The notes: a model not told the origin generated them from the letters alone. DNA of 64,000 nt from JABDIP01 sp965227455 (GCA_965227455.1 OZ245752.1:1-64000); one strand, 5' to 3'; positions 33,311 to 42,175 are shown, counted from the first letter of the stretch. Numbers and translations: made by a program.

Positions 33311-34192
33311 ATGGCTGAGAGCGCCTCCAAGAAACGCGTCGAGATCGACGGTGTCGGCATGGCCTATCGGGACGAGGGCGACGGGGCGCCGATCGTCTTC
33401 CTGCACGGCAACCCGACCTCGTCCTATCTCTGGCGCAACATCATGCCCCATGTCGCCGGGCTTGGCCGGGCGATCGCCCCCGATCTAGTCGGCATGGGCG
33501 ATTCCGACAAGCTGCCGGACTCCGGGCCGGACCGATACACCTTCGCCGACCACCGGCGGTATCTCGACGGCTTTCTGGACGCGGTGATCGGGGCGGACGA
33601 GAAGATCACCTTCGTGATCCATGATTGGGGGTCGGCGCTCGGATTCCACTGGGCCCATCGCAACCCCGACCGGGTGCGGGGCATCGCCTTCATGGAGGGC
33701 ATTGTCGCGCCGGTGCCGAGCTGGGACGATTTCCCGCCGCCGGTCCGCCCGGTATTCGAGGGCTTCCGCTCGCCAGCCGGCGAGGAGATGGTGCTGCAGA
33801 ACAACATCTTCGTGGAAAATGTGCTGCCCGGCGCCATCATGCGCACCCTGACGGACGAGGAGATGGCCGAGTATCGGCGGCCCTTCCTGGAGCCCGGCGA
33901 ATCCCGGCGGCCGACCCTGACCTGGCCGCGGCAGATCCCCATCGCCGGGGAACCGGCGGACGTGACCGAGATCGTCTCGGCCTATGCGGCGTGGCTGCCG
34001 ACGGCGCCATTCCCGAAGCTCTTCGTGAATGCGGAGCCCGGTGCTCTGATCCGCGGCGGTGCCCGGGATTTCGTGCGCAGCTGGCCGAACCTGACCGAGG
34101 TGACCGTGCCCGGCGTGCACTTCATCCAGGAGGATTCGCCGGACGAGATCGGGAAGGCGCTGAAGGACTGGATCACAACGGCGCTTGCGTAG
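33311..34192 (+). CDS. Haloalkane dehalogenase (alpha/beta-hydrolase, HLD-II type)
   Basis: 293 residues, the normal size for this enzyme. Catalytic residues by pattern with DhaA/LinB: nucleophile Asp105 followed by Trp106 in V-I-H-D-W-G-S-A-L-G-F-H-W-A, halide-binding Asn34 in L-H-G-N-P-T-S-S-Y-L-W-R-N, acid Glu129 in F-M-E-G-I, and base His270 in G-V-H-F-I-Q-E-D-S-P. The enzyme hydrolyses carbon-halogen bonds of alkyl halides to alcohol, halide and proton. All five residues are present, so activity is likely. The natural substrate is unknown. It shares its strand with the VOC gene upstream and ends 11 bases from the convergent psuG gene. Confidence 0.92.
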   Translation: MAESASKKRVEIDGVGMAYRDEGDGAPIVFLHGNPTSSYLWRNIMPHVAGLGRAIAPDLVGMGDSDKLPDSGPDRYTFADHRRYLDGFLDAVIGADEKITFVIHDWGSALGFHWAHRNPDRVRGIAFMEGIVAPVPSWDDFPPPVRPVFEGFRSPAGEEMVLQNNIFVENVLPGAIMRTLTDEEMAEYRRPFLEPGESRRPTLTWPRQIPIAGEPADVTEIVSAYAAWLPTAPFPKLFVNAEPGALIRGGARDFVRSWPNLTEVTVPGVHFIQEDSPDEIGKALKDWITTALA

Positions 34193-34203
34193 GGCGGCCC
34201 GTC

Positions 34204-35118
34204 CTAGGCGGTCAGCGCCACCGCGATCCGCGCACCCTGCCGGGCATTGTGCTTCACCAGGGCGATATTGGCGTCGAGGCTGCGGCCGCCGGTGATCTCG
34301 GCGAGCTGGGCCAGCAGGAAGGGCGTGACATCCTTGCCACCGATGCCCTGCGCTGTCGCCTCGCCGATGGCCTGCTCGATGGCCGCGTCGACCTCCGAGC
34401 GGTCCAGCGCATCGGCTTCGGGAATAGGATTGGCGATCACCAACCCTCCGGCCCCCGGCATGTCTGCCTGCGCGGCGATGATGGCGGCCGCCTGCTCCGG
34501 CGTGTCGCACCGGTGGTCGAGGGCGAGCCCGCTCGATCGGCAATAGAAGGCGGGGAAGGTGTCGGTGCCCAGACCGATCACCGGCACGCCGCGTGTTTCC
34601 AGGTATTCCAGGGTCTTGGGCAGGTCGAGGATCGACTTGGCGCCGGCGCAGACCACGGCGACCGGGGTGCCGGCCAGCTCCTCTAGATCGGCGGAGACGT
34701 CGAAACTGGACTCCGCGCCGCGATGCACGCCGCCGATGCCGCCGGTGACGAACAGGCGGATGCCGGCCAGATGGGCGCACAGCATGGTGGCGGCGACCGT
34801 CGTGGCGCCATTGCCGCCCTCGGCCAGCACCACGGCCATGTCCCGGCGGCTGAGCTTGGCGATGTCCGGAGCGGTGGCCAGGCTCTCCAGGGCGGTCGAA
34901 TCCAGGCCCACGCGGATGCGGCCGTCGAGCACGGCGATGGTCGCGGGAACAGCACCCTCTTCGCGGATGATCGCCTCCACCGCCTGCGCCGTCTCCAGAT
35001 TGCGCGGATAGGGCATGCCATGGGCGATGATGGTCGATTCCAGGGCGACCACGGGACGGTTCGCGGCCAGGGCCTCGGCGACTTCGGGCGCGATTGAAAG
35101 GGCGGGATGCAAGCTCAT
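34204..35118 (-). CDS. psuG: Pseudouridine-5'-phosphate glycosidase
   Basis: 304 residues. Characteristic blocks: V-A-L-E-S-T-I-I-A-H-G-M-P-Y-P near residue 25, T-V-A-A-T-M-L-C-A-H-L-A-G-I, F-V-T-G-G-I-G-G-V-H-R-G-A, V-V-C-A-G-A-K-S-I-L-D-L and E-T-R-G-V-P-V-I-G-L. PsuG reversibly cleaves the C-C glycosidic bond of pseudouridine 5'-phosphate into uracil and ribose 5-phosphate. It follows the PfkB-type psuK gene by 33 bases on the same strand, completing the standard two-step pseudouridine salvage pathway. Confidence 0.95.
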   Translation of the reverse strand: MSLHPALSIAPEVAEALAANRPVVALESTIIAHGMPYPRNLETAQAVEAIIREEGAVPATIAVLDGRIRVGLDSTALESLATAPDIAKLSRRDMAVVLAEGGNGATTVAATMLCAHLAGIRLFVTGGIGGVHRGAESSFDVSADLEELAGTPVAVVCAGAKSILDLPKTLEYLETRGVPVIGLGTDTFPAFYCRSSGLALDHRCDTPEQAAAIIAAQADMPGAGGLVIANPIPEADALDRSEVDAAIEQAIGEATAQGIGGKDVTPFLLAQLAEITGGRSLDANIALVKHNARQGARIAVALTA

Positions 35119-35151
35119 CCGTCAGCGACTAGCGCACACTCAGGGGGCTGT

Positions 35152-36072
35152 CTAGGCCGGAAGCCCGGCACGGGCCAGGAGCGCCTCGGGCGTCAGGGTT
35201 TCGCCGACCGCCCGGTCGCCCTCCAGGCACAGGGCGGCGGCGGCCAAGCCCAGATCCAGGCAGTCCGCCAGTTTTCGGCCCTTTGACAGGCCGAACAGCG
35301 TGCCCGCCACCAGACCATCGCCGGCCCCGGTGACGTCGCGGATTTCGGCCTCTAGGGCGGGTCGCGCGGTGCAGCCTCCGGCTTCGGCCAGGACCGCCCC
35401 GCGGGCGCCCAGGCTGACCACCACGGCGGTCGCACCGCGTTGACGGATCGCCTCCGCCATATCCGCGTCCGGACCAGGCCCGCCAGCCAGGTTCGCGGCC
35501 TCGTCGGCGTTGCAGAACAGGAGATCGATACCGTCCAGATCCGGGCCCAGTCGCCCGGATTTGGCGACCGAGACCGTGTCGACGGCCAGCATCGTGCCGG
35601 CCGGCTTCTCCCGTCGCAGGAGTGCCAGGGAGTCCGAAGGCAGATTGCAGTCGGCGAACCAGATGGCGCGATCTTCGAGCCGGCCCAGCACCTCTTTCAA
35701 CACGTCGGGCGTCAGCGCGTCATAGATCGCCATGTCCGCCATGCCGACGCTCAGCGCGCCCTCCGGCCCGAGCAGGGCGGTGTACCCGGCCGTGTTATCC
35801 GTGGGCGAGCGGATGGTTGCGTCCATGTCCACGCCGAGGCCGGTCATGGCGGCCATGACCCGGTCGCCGTCGCTGTCGCTGCCGACGCGGCTGACCAGGG
35901 CCACCCGACAGCCCAGCCGGGCCAGCGATTCCGCGACGTTGCGCGCGACCCCGCCCAGCGAAATCGACACCGCGACCGGGTTGGAACTGCCGAGCACGAC
36001 GGGACCTTGGGCGCGGGCATGCCGATCCACATGGGCGGCGCCGAAGCAGGCGATGGCGGCGGCCTCGGTCAC
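35152..36072 (-). CDS. psuK: Pseudouridine kinase (PfkB family)
   Basis: 306 residues from a GTG at 36072, two bases after the stop of the upstream gene. The frame is open further upstream but only as a shadow of that gene. PfkB motifs: S-L-G-G-V-A-R-N-V-A-E-S-L-A-R-L-G near residue 45 and D-V-T-G-A-G-D-G-L-V-A-G with the catalytic Asp. The G-G-V-A-R-N-V-A pattern is that of PsuK rather than ribokinase. It phosphorylates pseudouridine at O5', feeding PsuG directly downstream. It lacks the N-terminal helix-turn-helix found in some longer homologues. Confidence 0.88.
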   Translation of the reverse strand: MTEAAAIACFGAAHVDRHARAQGPVVLGSSNPVAVSISLGGVARNVAESLARLGCRVALVSRVGSDSDGDRVMAAMTGLGVDMDATIRSPTDNTAGYTALLGPEGALSVGMADMAIYDALTPDVLKEVLGRLEDRAIWFADCNLPSDSLALLRREKPAGTMLAVDTVSVAKSGRLGPDLDGIDLLFCNADEAANLAGGPGPDADMAEAIRQRGATAVVVSLGARGAVLAEAGGCTARPALEAEIRDVTGAGDGLVAGTLFGLSKGRKLADCLDLGLAAAALCLEGDRAVGETLTPEALLARAGLPA

Positions 36073-36074
36073 GG

Positions 36075-36671
36075 TCAGAGCTCTTGCGGCAGGTTGCGGG
36101 CCCGGGCGCGGACCGACGCCGCCGGATCCTCTTCCGCCAGCCCGGCGACACGGCGGGCTTCCGCCGCCAGGCAGGCATGGCGCAGCCCCAGCCGCCAGAG
36201 CGCATCGCAGGCCCAGGCGCGCAGGAAGCTCTTCTCCGAACCGAACCAATCGGCGAGGACTCGCGCGGCGCTGAGCGCCTGCGCTTCGCTCGGTTCCAGC
36301 CATTGGAAGGACTGCGCCAGGTGCAGGCGCGTCTCCCAGCCCTGGGTCCGGCCCATGCCGGCGATCAGCCGATCCAGCGTACCGGGCGGCGTTTTCGCAC
36401 CGCGCTCCAGCAGGCGGCGCAGGATCCAGCTCGATGCGGTCTGCTGCCGCTCGTCGCCGGACAGGCATTTGGCCACCAGATCGCGCAGAACCGAGGCCGA
36501 CGGGTCCAGGCGCGAGGCCACGGTTTCGAGCGCGGCGACATGCTGGCCGTCGAAATCGGCGATGGCGCGGTCGATGGCCTCGAGGTCCTCAGGGTCGGCT
36601 GTCGTACCCAAGATCGCCGCCTTTCCATGGCTCTGCGGCGGGCCGGCCAAGCGACAACGCCGAATCGTCAA
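36075..36671 (-). CDS. HEAT-like alpha-helical repeat protein, function unknown
   Basis: 198 residues if the TTG at 36671 is used. I favour it because it overlaps the stop of the upstream TraB/GumN-like gene (TTGA), implying coupling; a TTG at 36611 is another option. The product is rich in Ala, Leu and Arg and predicted to be all-helical. It shows repeated helix pairs such as S-A-A-R-V-L-A-D-W-F-G and A-W-A-C-D-A-L-W-R-L-G, reminiscent of HEAT/adaptin repeats, and ends A-A-S-V-R-A-R-A-R-N-L. No signal peptide or membrane segment. It lies between gumN-like and psuK genes with almost no spacing, so it belongs to that operon. I do not recognise a function. Confidence 0.7.
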   Translation of the reverse strand: MTIRRCRLAGPPQSHGKAAILGTTADPEDLEAIDRAIADFDGQHVAALETVASRLDPSASVLRDLVAKCLSGDERQQTASSWILRRLLERGAKTPPGTLDRLIAGMGRTQGWETRLHLAQSFQWLEPSEAQALSAARVLADWFGSEKSFLRAWACDALWRLGLRHACLAAEARRVAGLAEEDPAASVRARARNLPQEL

Positions 36672-37615
36672 TAGACGCGGGTAATACCATGTCCGCGCTG
36701 TTCCAGCAGGTTCAGCAGGCCGTTTTCACCGGGCAGGTGCATCGCGCCGACCGCGACGAACGCGTTGCCTTCGGACAGCACGCCTGCCATGCGGTCGGCC
36801 ATGAGGAAGTTGCGCCGGTCGAGGACGCGCTCCATGAAGCGGTCCAGCATCTCCGGGTCGTAGCCGACGGACATCTCCATGGTCCGGGTGTGGAACCCGG
36901 CGAGGTCCTGCGCCAGGTAGTATCCGATCAGCTCCTCCAGAAGGTCGCGGAGCTCCGGCTGCATGGCCAGGACCTCGCTGATGATCCGGACCATGTCGGC
37001 TTCCGGCATGCCGCCCAGCGCTTCTGCCTGCTCGGCCACGGTCTCCAGGGCGTGCAGCGCCATGCCGCGATCGGTGGCCATCTGTTGCAGCGTCTGATCG
37101 ACATTCAGATGCCCGGTCGCCGCCCGCGCGATCTCCTCCGGCGGCAGGCTGATCATGCCCATGACGACCCAGGGTTTCAGGGTCCTCAGCGCGCCGTCGA
37201 ACATGCCGATGGTCTGGGTGCTGGCGAGGACTTGGGAATAGAGATCACGGCCGAGGATGTCTTCCAGGTCGCGGTTGCCGCTGAGGCGGATCTCCTGCGC
37301 CAAGGCCCGCTGGGCCGCGTCGTCCAGCACGATCTCGAGGGTCAGGCTGTCGGACTCGCCGAGCGCCTTGACCACCTGCGGCGGCAGCTTCGTCACCCGC
37401 TCGTCGGTCAGGTGGATGGTGCCGAACAGATAGCTCGGGGCGCTGCCGGGGGTCTCGATCTTCCACAACAGGCCCTGACCGTTGAGCAGGGTGGCATCGC
37501 GGTCGGCCATCGCCGGCCGGGCGAAGGCGAGGGCCAGAAGCGCCAGGCAGAGCGCCGCAATGAACGGCATTCGCCGCGCCGGAGGAAGGGGCAGGGATGG
37601 CAGTCTCGTGTCCAC
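36668..37615 (-). CDS. TraB/GumN-family exported protein
   Basis: 315 residues from a GTG at 37615, preceded by AAGGA at seven-base spacing. An ATG at 37570 is possible but has no ribosome site. The N-terminus has RR and a hydrophobic stretch ending A-R-P-A-M-A, a signal peptide. The TraB/GumN domain is defined by Y-L-F-G-T-I-H-L-T-D at the start and G-A-M-H-L-P-G-E-N-G-L-L-N-L-L-E-Q-R-G at the end, with the G-x-x-H pairs thought to bind metal or form a protease-like site. It heads a four-gene operon with the HEAT-like protein, psuK and psuG. A physiological link to pseudouridine salvage is not obvious. Confidence 0.87.
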   Translation of the reverse strand: MDTRLPSLPLPPARRMPFIAALCLALLALAFARPAMADRDATLLNGQGLLWKIETPGSAPSYLFGTIHLTDERVTKLPPQVVKALGESDSLTLEIVLDDAAQRALAQEIRLSGNRDLEDILGRDLYSQVLASTQTIGMFDGALRTLKPWVVMGMISLPPEEIARAATGHLNVDQTLQQMATDRGMALHALETVAEQAEALGGMPEADMVRIISEVLAMQPELRDLLEELIGYYLAQDLAGFHTRTMEMSVGYDPEMLDRFMERVLDRRNFLMADRMAGVLSEGNAFVAVGAMHLPGENGLLNLLEQRGHGITRVY

Positions 37616-37736
37616 GATCCGATCCTTGTCGCTTCGAAGGGGGCGGAGCCTAGCACGTCGCGTGGGCCAGGATGATGACGACGGACCGGAGACGCCGCGA
37701 GTGGCCTCCGCACCGCCGATGCCCCATATTTGCCCC

Positions 37737-38759
37737 ATGCACGCCTCGCCGCCAAAGCCGGAGAGCTGGGTCCGGGTCGGGCCGAACGGCCTGTATGTGG
37801 AGCCCGGCGGATTCCACGTCGATCCGACGCGGCCGGTCGACCGCGCCGTGGTCACCCATGGCCATGCCGACCATGCCCGGCCCAACAACCGGGCGGTGCT
37901 GGCGACCGCGGAGACCCTGGACATCATGCGGGTCCGCTACGGCGACGAGGCCGGTGGGAGCTTGCAGCCTCTCGAACTCGGCGAGACCCAGCGCATCGGC
38001 GATGTCGACGTCCGGCTGGTGCCGGCCGGGCATGTGCTGGGCAGCGCCCAGGTGGTGCTGGAATATCGCGGCAGCCGGGTGGTGGTGTCCGGCGACTACA
38101 AGCGCGGGCCGGACCCGACCTGCCTGCCCTTCGAGCCGGTCGGTTGCGATGCCTTCATCACCGAGGCGACCTTTGGGCTGCCGGTCTTCCGCCACCCGCC
38201 GCCGGAGCATGAGATCGGCCGGCTGCTGCACTCGCTGGACCTGTTCCCGGAGCGGGCGCATCTGGTCGGGACCTATGGGCTGGGCAAGTGCCAGCGGGTC
38301 CTGGCCCTGCTGCGCCAGGCCGGCCATGACGCACCGGTCTATCTGCACGGCGCGCTGCAGAACCTCTGCGATCTGTACGAGGCGCATGGCGTGGCGCTGG
38401 GCGAGCTGCGGCCGGTGGCCGGCACCCAGAAGGCCGAGTTGGCGGGCCGCATCGTGCTGGCGCCGCCCTCGGCCATAGCCGATCGCTGGTCGCGCCGCAT
38501 GCCGGACCCGGTGGTGGCGGCGGCGTCGGGCTGGATGCGGGTGCGCCAGCGCGCCAAGCAGCGCGGCGTGGAGCTGCCGCTGATCATCTCCGACCATGCC
38601 GATTGGGGTGAGCTGTGCGACACGCTGCAGGAGGTCGACGCGCCGGAGGTCTGGGTCACCCATGGCCGCGAGGAGGCGCTGGTGTACCAGGCCGGCCTGC
38701 AGGGACGGCGCGCCCGGGCCCTGGCCATGGTCGGATTCGAGGAGGATGACGGCGCGTGA
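37737..38759 (+). CDS. Ligase-associated DNA exonuclease (beta-CASP/metallo-beta-lactamase fold)
   Basis: 340 residues. Metallo-beta-lactamase motif T-H-G-H-A-D-H-A near residue 40, further ligands in P-A-G-H-V-L-G-S, S-G-D-Y-K-R-G-P-D and the C-terminal S-D-H-A-D-W, as in the mRNA 3'-end processing factor/SNM1-like group. It is annotated in databases as the ligase-associated exonuclease. The stop overlaps the ligase start by four bases, so the two proteins are made together. They likely cooperate in double-strand break or crosslink repair with the Lhr helicase and PdeM encoded at 28.5-31.8 kb. The ATG at 37737 was preferred; one at 37719 would add six residues. Confidence 0.93.
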   Translation: MHASPPKPESWVRVGPNGLYVEPGGFHVDPTRPVDRAVVTHGHADHARPNNRAVLATAETLDIMRVRYGDEAGGSLQPLELGETQRIGDVDVRLVPAGHVLGSAQVVLEYRGSRVVVSGDYKRGPDPTCLPFEPVGCDAFITEATFGLPVFRHPPPEHEIGRLLHSLDLFPERAHLVGTYGLGKCQRVLALLRQAGHDAPVYLHGALQNLCDLYEAHGVALGELRPVAGTQKAELAGRIVLAPPSAIADRWSRRMPDPVVAAASGWMRVRQRAKQRGVELPLIISDHADWGELCDTLQEVDAPEVWVTHGREEALVYQAGLQGRRARALAMVGFEEDDGA

Positions 38760-40345
38760 GGGCGTTCGCGGAGCTGATGGAGGCGCTCGTCTTCATGCCG
38801 TCCCGCAACGGCAAGCTGCGCCTGCTGACCGAGTATTTCGGCACCGCGCCGGATCCCGACCGGGGCTGGGCCCTGGCCGCCCTGACCGGCGGGCTGTCCT
38901 TTCCCACCGCAAAGGCGGGGATGATCCGCGGGCTGGTGGCGGAGCGGGTCGACGAGACCCTGTTCGGCCTGTCCTACGACTTCGTCGGCGATCTTGCGGA
39001 GACCGTGTCCCTGATCTGGCCGACCGATCCGGAAGAGGGTTCCGCCCCGCGCCTGTCGGAAGTGGTCGATGCCCTGTCCCTGGCCGGGCGGTCCGAGGCG
39101 CCGGCGATGGTGGTCGGCTGGCTCGACCGGATGCAGGCCACCGAACGGTTCGCCCTGCTGAAGCTGATCACCGGCGGCATGCGGGTCGGGGTCTCCGCCC
39201 GGCTGGCCAAGACGGCGCTGGCCTCCCTCGGCGATGTCGACGTGGCGGAGATCGAGGAGCTCTGGCACGGGCTCGAGCCGCCCTACGCCGACCTGTTCGC
39301 CTGGCTGACGGGCGATGGCGAGAAGCCGCGGATCGACGAGCGCGCGGTATTCCGGCCGCTGATGCTGGCCAATCCGCTGGACGAGGCCGACTTGCCCAAC
39401 ATGGATGCGGCCGATTTCCGGGCGGAATGGAAATGGGACGGCATCCGGGTGCAGCTGGCGGCGCGCGGCGACGGCCAGAGGCGGCTGTTCTCCCGCACCG
39501 GCGACGATATCGGGCGGGCCTTCCCGGACCTGCTGGAGGTCATGGATTTCGATGCGGTGCTGGACGGCGAATTGCTGGTGGTCCGCGACGGCGAAGTCGC
39601 CCCGTTCAACGATTTGCAGCAGCGCCTGAACCGCAAAACCGTGACCGCGCGCATGCTGGCCGACAGCCCTGCCTGGGTGCGCCTCTACGATATCTTGTTC
39701 GATGCCGGCGAGGATCTGCGGGAGTTGTCCTTCGATCAGCGTCGGGCGCGGCTGGAGGAGTGGTTCGCGCGCCACGAACCGCGACGTGCCGACCTCTCGC
39801 CGCTGATCCCCTTCGACGACTGGAAGGAGCTGACCGCGCTCCGCGACGGCGCCCGGGCCCGTGGAATCGAGGGGCTGATGCTGAAGCGCGCCGACAGCAC
39901 TTACGTGGCAGGCCGGCCCAAGGGCCCCTGGTTCAAGTGGAAGCGCGGCGCCCTGACCCTTGACACGGTGCTGATGTACGCCCAGCGCGGCCACGGCAAG
40001 CGCTCCTCCTTCTATTCCGATTTCACCTTCGGCGCGTGGCGGCCGGCGGCGGAGGGCGAAGGCTGGGAGATCGTGCCGGTCGGCAAGGCCTATTTCGGCT
40101 TCACCGACGAGGAGCTCGGCCAGCTGGACCGTTGGGTCAGGAGCAACACCACCAACCGCTTCGGCCCGGTGCGCGAGGTCAAGCCGGAGCTGGTGCTGGA
40201 GGTGGCCTTCGACAGTGTGCACCAATCCAGCCGGCACAAATCCGGCGTGGCCATGCGCTTCCCGCGCATCCACCGCATCCGCTGGGACAAGCCGGCGGCC
40301 GAGGCGGACCTGCTGGAGACCCTGAAGGCGATGATCGACGGCTAG
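38756..40345 (+). CDS. ATP-dependent DNA ligase (ligase-associated repair set)
   Basis: 529 residues. The nucleotidyltransferase motif I is E-W-K-W-D-G-I-R-V-Q-L, with the lysine that forms the AMP adduct. R-T-G-D-D-I, D-G-E-L-L-V, E-G-L-M-L-K-R and W-F-K-W-K-R are motifs Ia, III, IV and V. An N-terminal ligase domain (about 1-190) and a C-terminal OB domain flank it. It is not the essential NAD ligase but the accessory ATP-type enzyme seen in many Proteobacteria. It starts inside the exonuclease stop (GTGA), and this start was kept because of the tight coupling and family length. Confidence 0.94.
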   Translation: MRAFAELMEALVFMPSRNGKLRLLTEYFGTAPDPDRGWALAALTGGLSFPTAKAGMIRGLVAERVDETLFGLSYDFVGDLAETVSLIWPTDPEEGSAPRLSEVVDALSLAGRSEAPAMVVGWLDRMQATERFALLKLITGGMRVGVSARLAKTALASLGDVDVAEIEELWHGLEPPYADLFAWLTGDGEKPRIDERAVFRPLMLANPLDEADLPNMDAADFRAEWKWDGIRVQLAARGDGQRRLFSRTGDDIGRAFPDLLEVMDFDAVLDGELLVVRDGEVAPFNDLQQRLNRKTVTARMLADSPAWVRLYDILFDAGEDLRELSFDQRRARLEEWFARHEPRRADLSPLIPFDDWKELTALRDGARARGIEGLMLKRADSTYVAGRPKGPWFKWKRGALTLDTVLMYAQRGHGKRSSFYSDFTFGAWRPAAEGEGWEIVPVGKAYFGFTDEELGQLDRWVRSNTTNRFGPVREVKPELVLEVAFDSVHQSSRHKSGVAMRFPRIHRIRWDKPAAEADLLETLKAMIDG

Positions 40346-40351
40346 AGCGGG

Positions 40352-40912
40352 CTATCCGGCGTCCGGTGCGACAGGCGGGAAGCCCGCGCGCATGTACTGG
40401 ACAACCTGCCAGATCTCCCGGCTGGTCAGGGTCGATTTATAGGACGGCATCTGCGAGCCGGATCTGAGCCCGCCTTCGGAGATCGACCAGAACAGGTATT
40501 GGTCCACCGAATAGGGCTGGTCGATCATCGCCGCCAGCACCGCCGGCGGCAGGGTAAGATCGCGGCCGAACTCGCCATCGCCGGTCCCCAGACTGCCGTG
40601 GCAGCCGGCGCAGCGCGCGGTATAGAGCCGCCCCCCGGCATCCGTTTCTGCCTGTGTCGGTGGCAGCGGGTTAGTGCGGTTGACATATTCAACCGGAATG
40701 CCTTCCGAAATGAAGGTCCGGTGCCGCGCCTCACGCTCCTGCAGGGCCGATGGCGCCTGCCCCAGGGGAACGGTTCGGGCCGCCGTGGCCGGAGGCGTGA
40801 TCCTGGGTTCGCTGATCGTGATGGTGGCACAGGCGCCGGCAGTGAGGGTCATGACCAGGGCCAGAGCCGCTGACATGGCCCGGCAACGCTCCAGATAGCC
40901 TGTCATGCGCAT
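40352..40912 (-). CDS. Single-haem c-type cytochrome, exported
   Basis: 186 residues. Start at 40912 chosen because GGAG lies nine bases upstream; ATG at 40906 is also possible. A hydrophobic N-terminal segment ending T-A-G-A-C may be a signal peptide or a weak lipobox. The haem motif C-A-G-C-H is near residue 97, within the L-Y-T-A-R-C-A-G-C-H-G context of small class I cytochromes. The distal Met is likely in S-Q-M-P-S-Y. It probably carries electrons in the periplasm. Its stop is seven bases from the convergent ligase stop. It lies 43 bases downstream of the bactofilin-like gene and may be co-transcribed with it. Confidence 0.88.
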   Translation of the reverse strand: MRMTGYLERCRAMSAALALVMTLTAGACATITISEPRITPPATAARTVPLGQAPSALQEREARHRTFISEGIPVEYVNRTNPLPPTQAETDAGGRLYTARCAGCHGSLGTGDGEFGRDLTLPPAVLAAMIDQPYSVDQYLFWSISEGGLRSGSQMPSYKSTLTSREIWQVVQYMRAGFPPVAPDAG

Positions 40913-40955
40913 GGATCGTGTCTCCGCGTGTCGGCGGCCTTTCTTTCGGGCCGGC

Positions 40956-42077
40956 CTAGGATGCCATGAGGCGATTGCCCCGCGCAGCAAACAACGCCTG
41001 TCCCAGCGCGCCGATGCCCAGCAACAGGGTCGCCAGGACCAGCCAGCCGCCGATCCACGGGATCGCGAAGGCCAGGACCAGCACTGCGACGACGAGCGCG
41101 AAGGTGCCGAGACGCTGCAAGGGGGTCGGCGAGGCGATCCGACGCCGCAAGGCCCATTCCGACAGGGCGAAGGCGGTGATGACGAAGCCGATGAACAATG
41201 TGGCTGGATAGAGCGTCATGACGATCGCGCCCAGCGGAATACCGATCACCGTGGCCATCAGCAGCACCGCGATCAACGGAATGCCGGCCAGCAGTGCCAG
41301 GCCGATCAGGGCACTGGCAAACGGCCGCTCCCGCAATCGCTCCGCGCCATTGGCGGCAATGCCCGGAACCATCAGGATCACGACGATGCCGGTCGCGATC
41401 ATGGCGATCGCCAGCCACGCCCTGCCGCCCCAGCCAAGGCCGCGGCGATCGCCCCAGCGGCCGGCAAAGCCCCGCTCGGCGACGTAGTCCACGTTGCCGC
41501 CGATCACCGCGTCCGGGGCGATTATCGGGGCCTCCCGGCCGCGAAAACTCACCGCCCCGCCAATCCGCGCCCCGGGGAGGATTTCGAGCTGTCCACCGGC
41601 GGCCTCGAGATCGCCGCCGATCTCGCCACCGATGGCGAGCCGCCCGCCGGCCATCACCGCATCGCCGCCGACGGTGCCGTCGACCTTGATGTTGCCGCCG
41701 GTGATCAGCACATCGTCGCCGATAGTGGCATTGCGGCCGATCCGAATCTGGCCGCCGGCAAGGATCAGATCCTCTGCAATGCGCCCGTCGAGCGTCACGT
41801 TGCCACCCGCGAGGATGGCGTCCTCGCCGATCGTCCCTTCGACGACGAGCTGGCCGCCGGCGGCGATGACATCGAGTGCGCCTCCCGCAGTAAGGTCGAC
41901 ATTGCCGCCTGCGGCGATCAGGTCACCGCCGGCCTTTCCGGTGACCCGCAGGTCGCCGCCGGCGGCAAAGACATCCTCGTCCATGGCAAAGACGGCCTCC
42001 TGAGCCATGGCGACAGGGCCGGCCGCCAGGATGCAGAACGAGGTCACGAGGGCGAGCAGCGCGGAGTTGCCGGTCAT
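40956..42077 (-). CDS. Bactofilin-like beta-solenoid membrane protein (polymer-forming domain)
   Basis: 373 residues. After a signal peptide (about 1-25) comes a repetitive region to about residue 190 with alternating G-G-N-V, G-G-D-L, I-A-A-G-G and V-x-G-x-I-G-x-D motifs, i.e. a right-handed beta-helix as in bactofilins (polymer-forming cytoskeletal proteins). The rest contains four or five hydrophobic helices (about 225-365). The combination of an exported beta-solenoid and a membrane-spanning C-terminal half is not the classic cytosolic bactofilin. It probably presents a periplasmic scaffold or assembles in the envelope. Homologues are known only as membrane proteins with a polymer-forming domain. 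Confidence 0.8.
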   Translation of the reverse strand: MTGNSALLALVTSFCILAAGPVAMAQEAVFAMDEDVFAAGGDLRVTGKAGGDLIAAGGNVDLTAGGALDVIAAGGQLVVEGTIGEDAILAGGNVTLDGRIAEDLILAGGQIRIGRNATIGDDVLITGGNIKVDGTVGGDAVMAGGRLAIGGEIGGDLEAAGGQLEILPGARIGGAVSFRGREAPIIAPDAVIGGNVDYVAERGFAGRWGDRRGLGWGGRAWLAIAMIATGIVVILMVPGIAANGAERLRERPFASALIGLALLAGIPLIAVLLMATVIGIPLGAIVMTLYPATLFIGFVITAFALSEWALRRRIASPTPLQRLGTFALVVAVLVLAFAIPWIGGWLVLATLLLGIGALGQALFAARGNRLMAS

Positions 42078-42175
42078 GGCCGAAAGTCCTCCGGAGTGTT
42101 GAAGTCCCCCTCTCGTAACCAGCGATCCAGCCCTGCGCATTGACACCGATCATGCGGTTGACGCCTTGTTCCACC

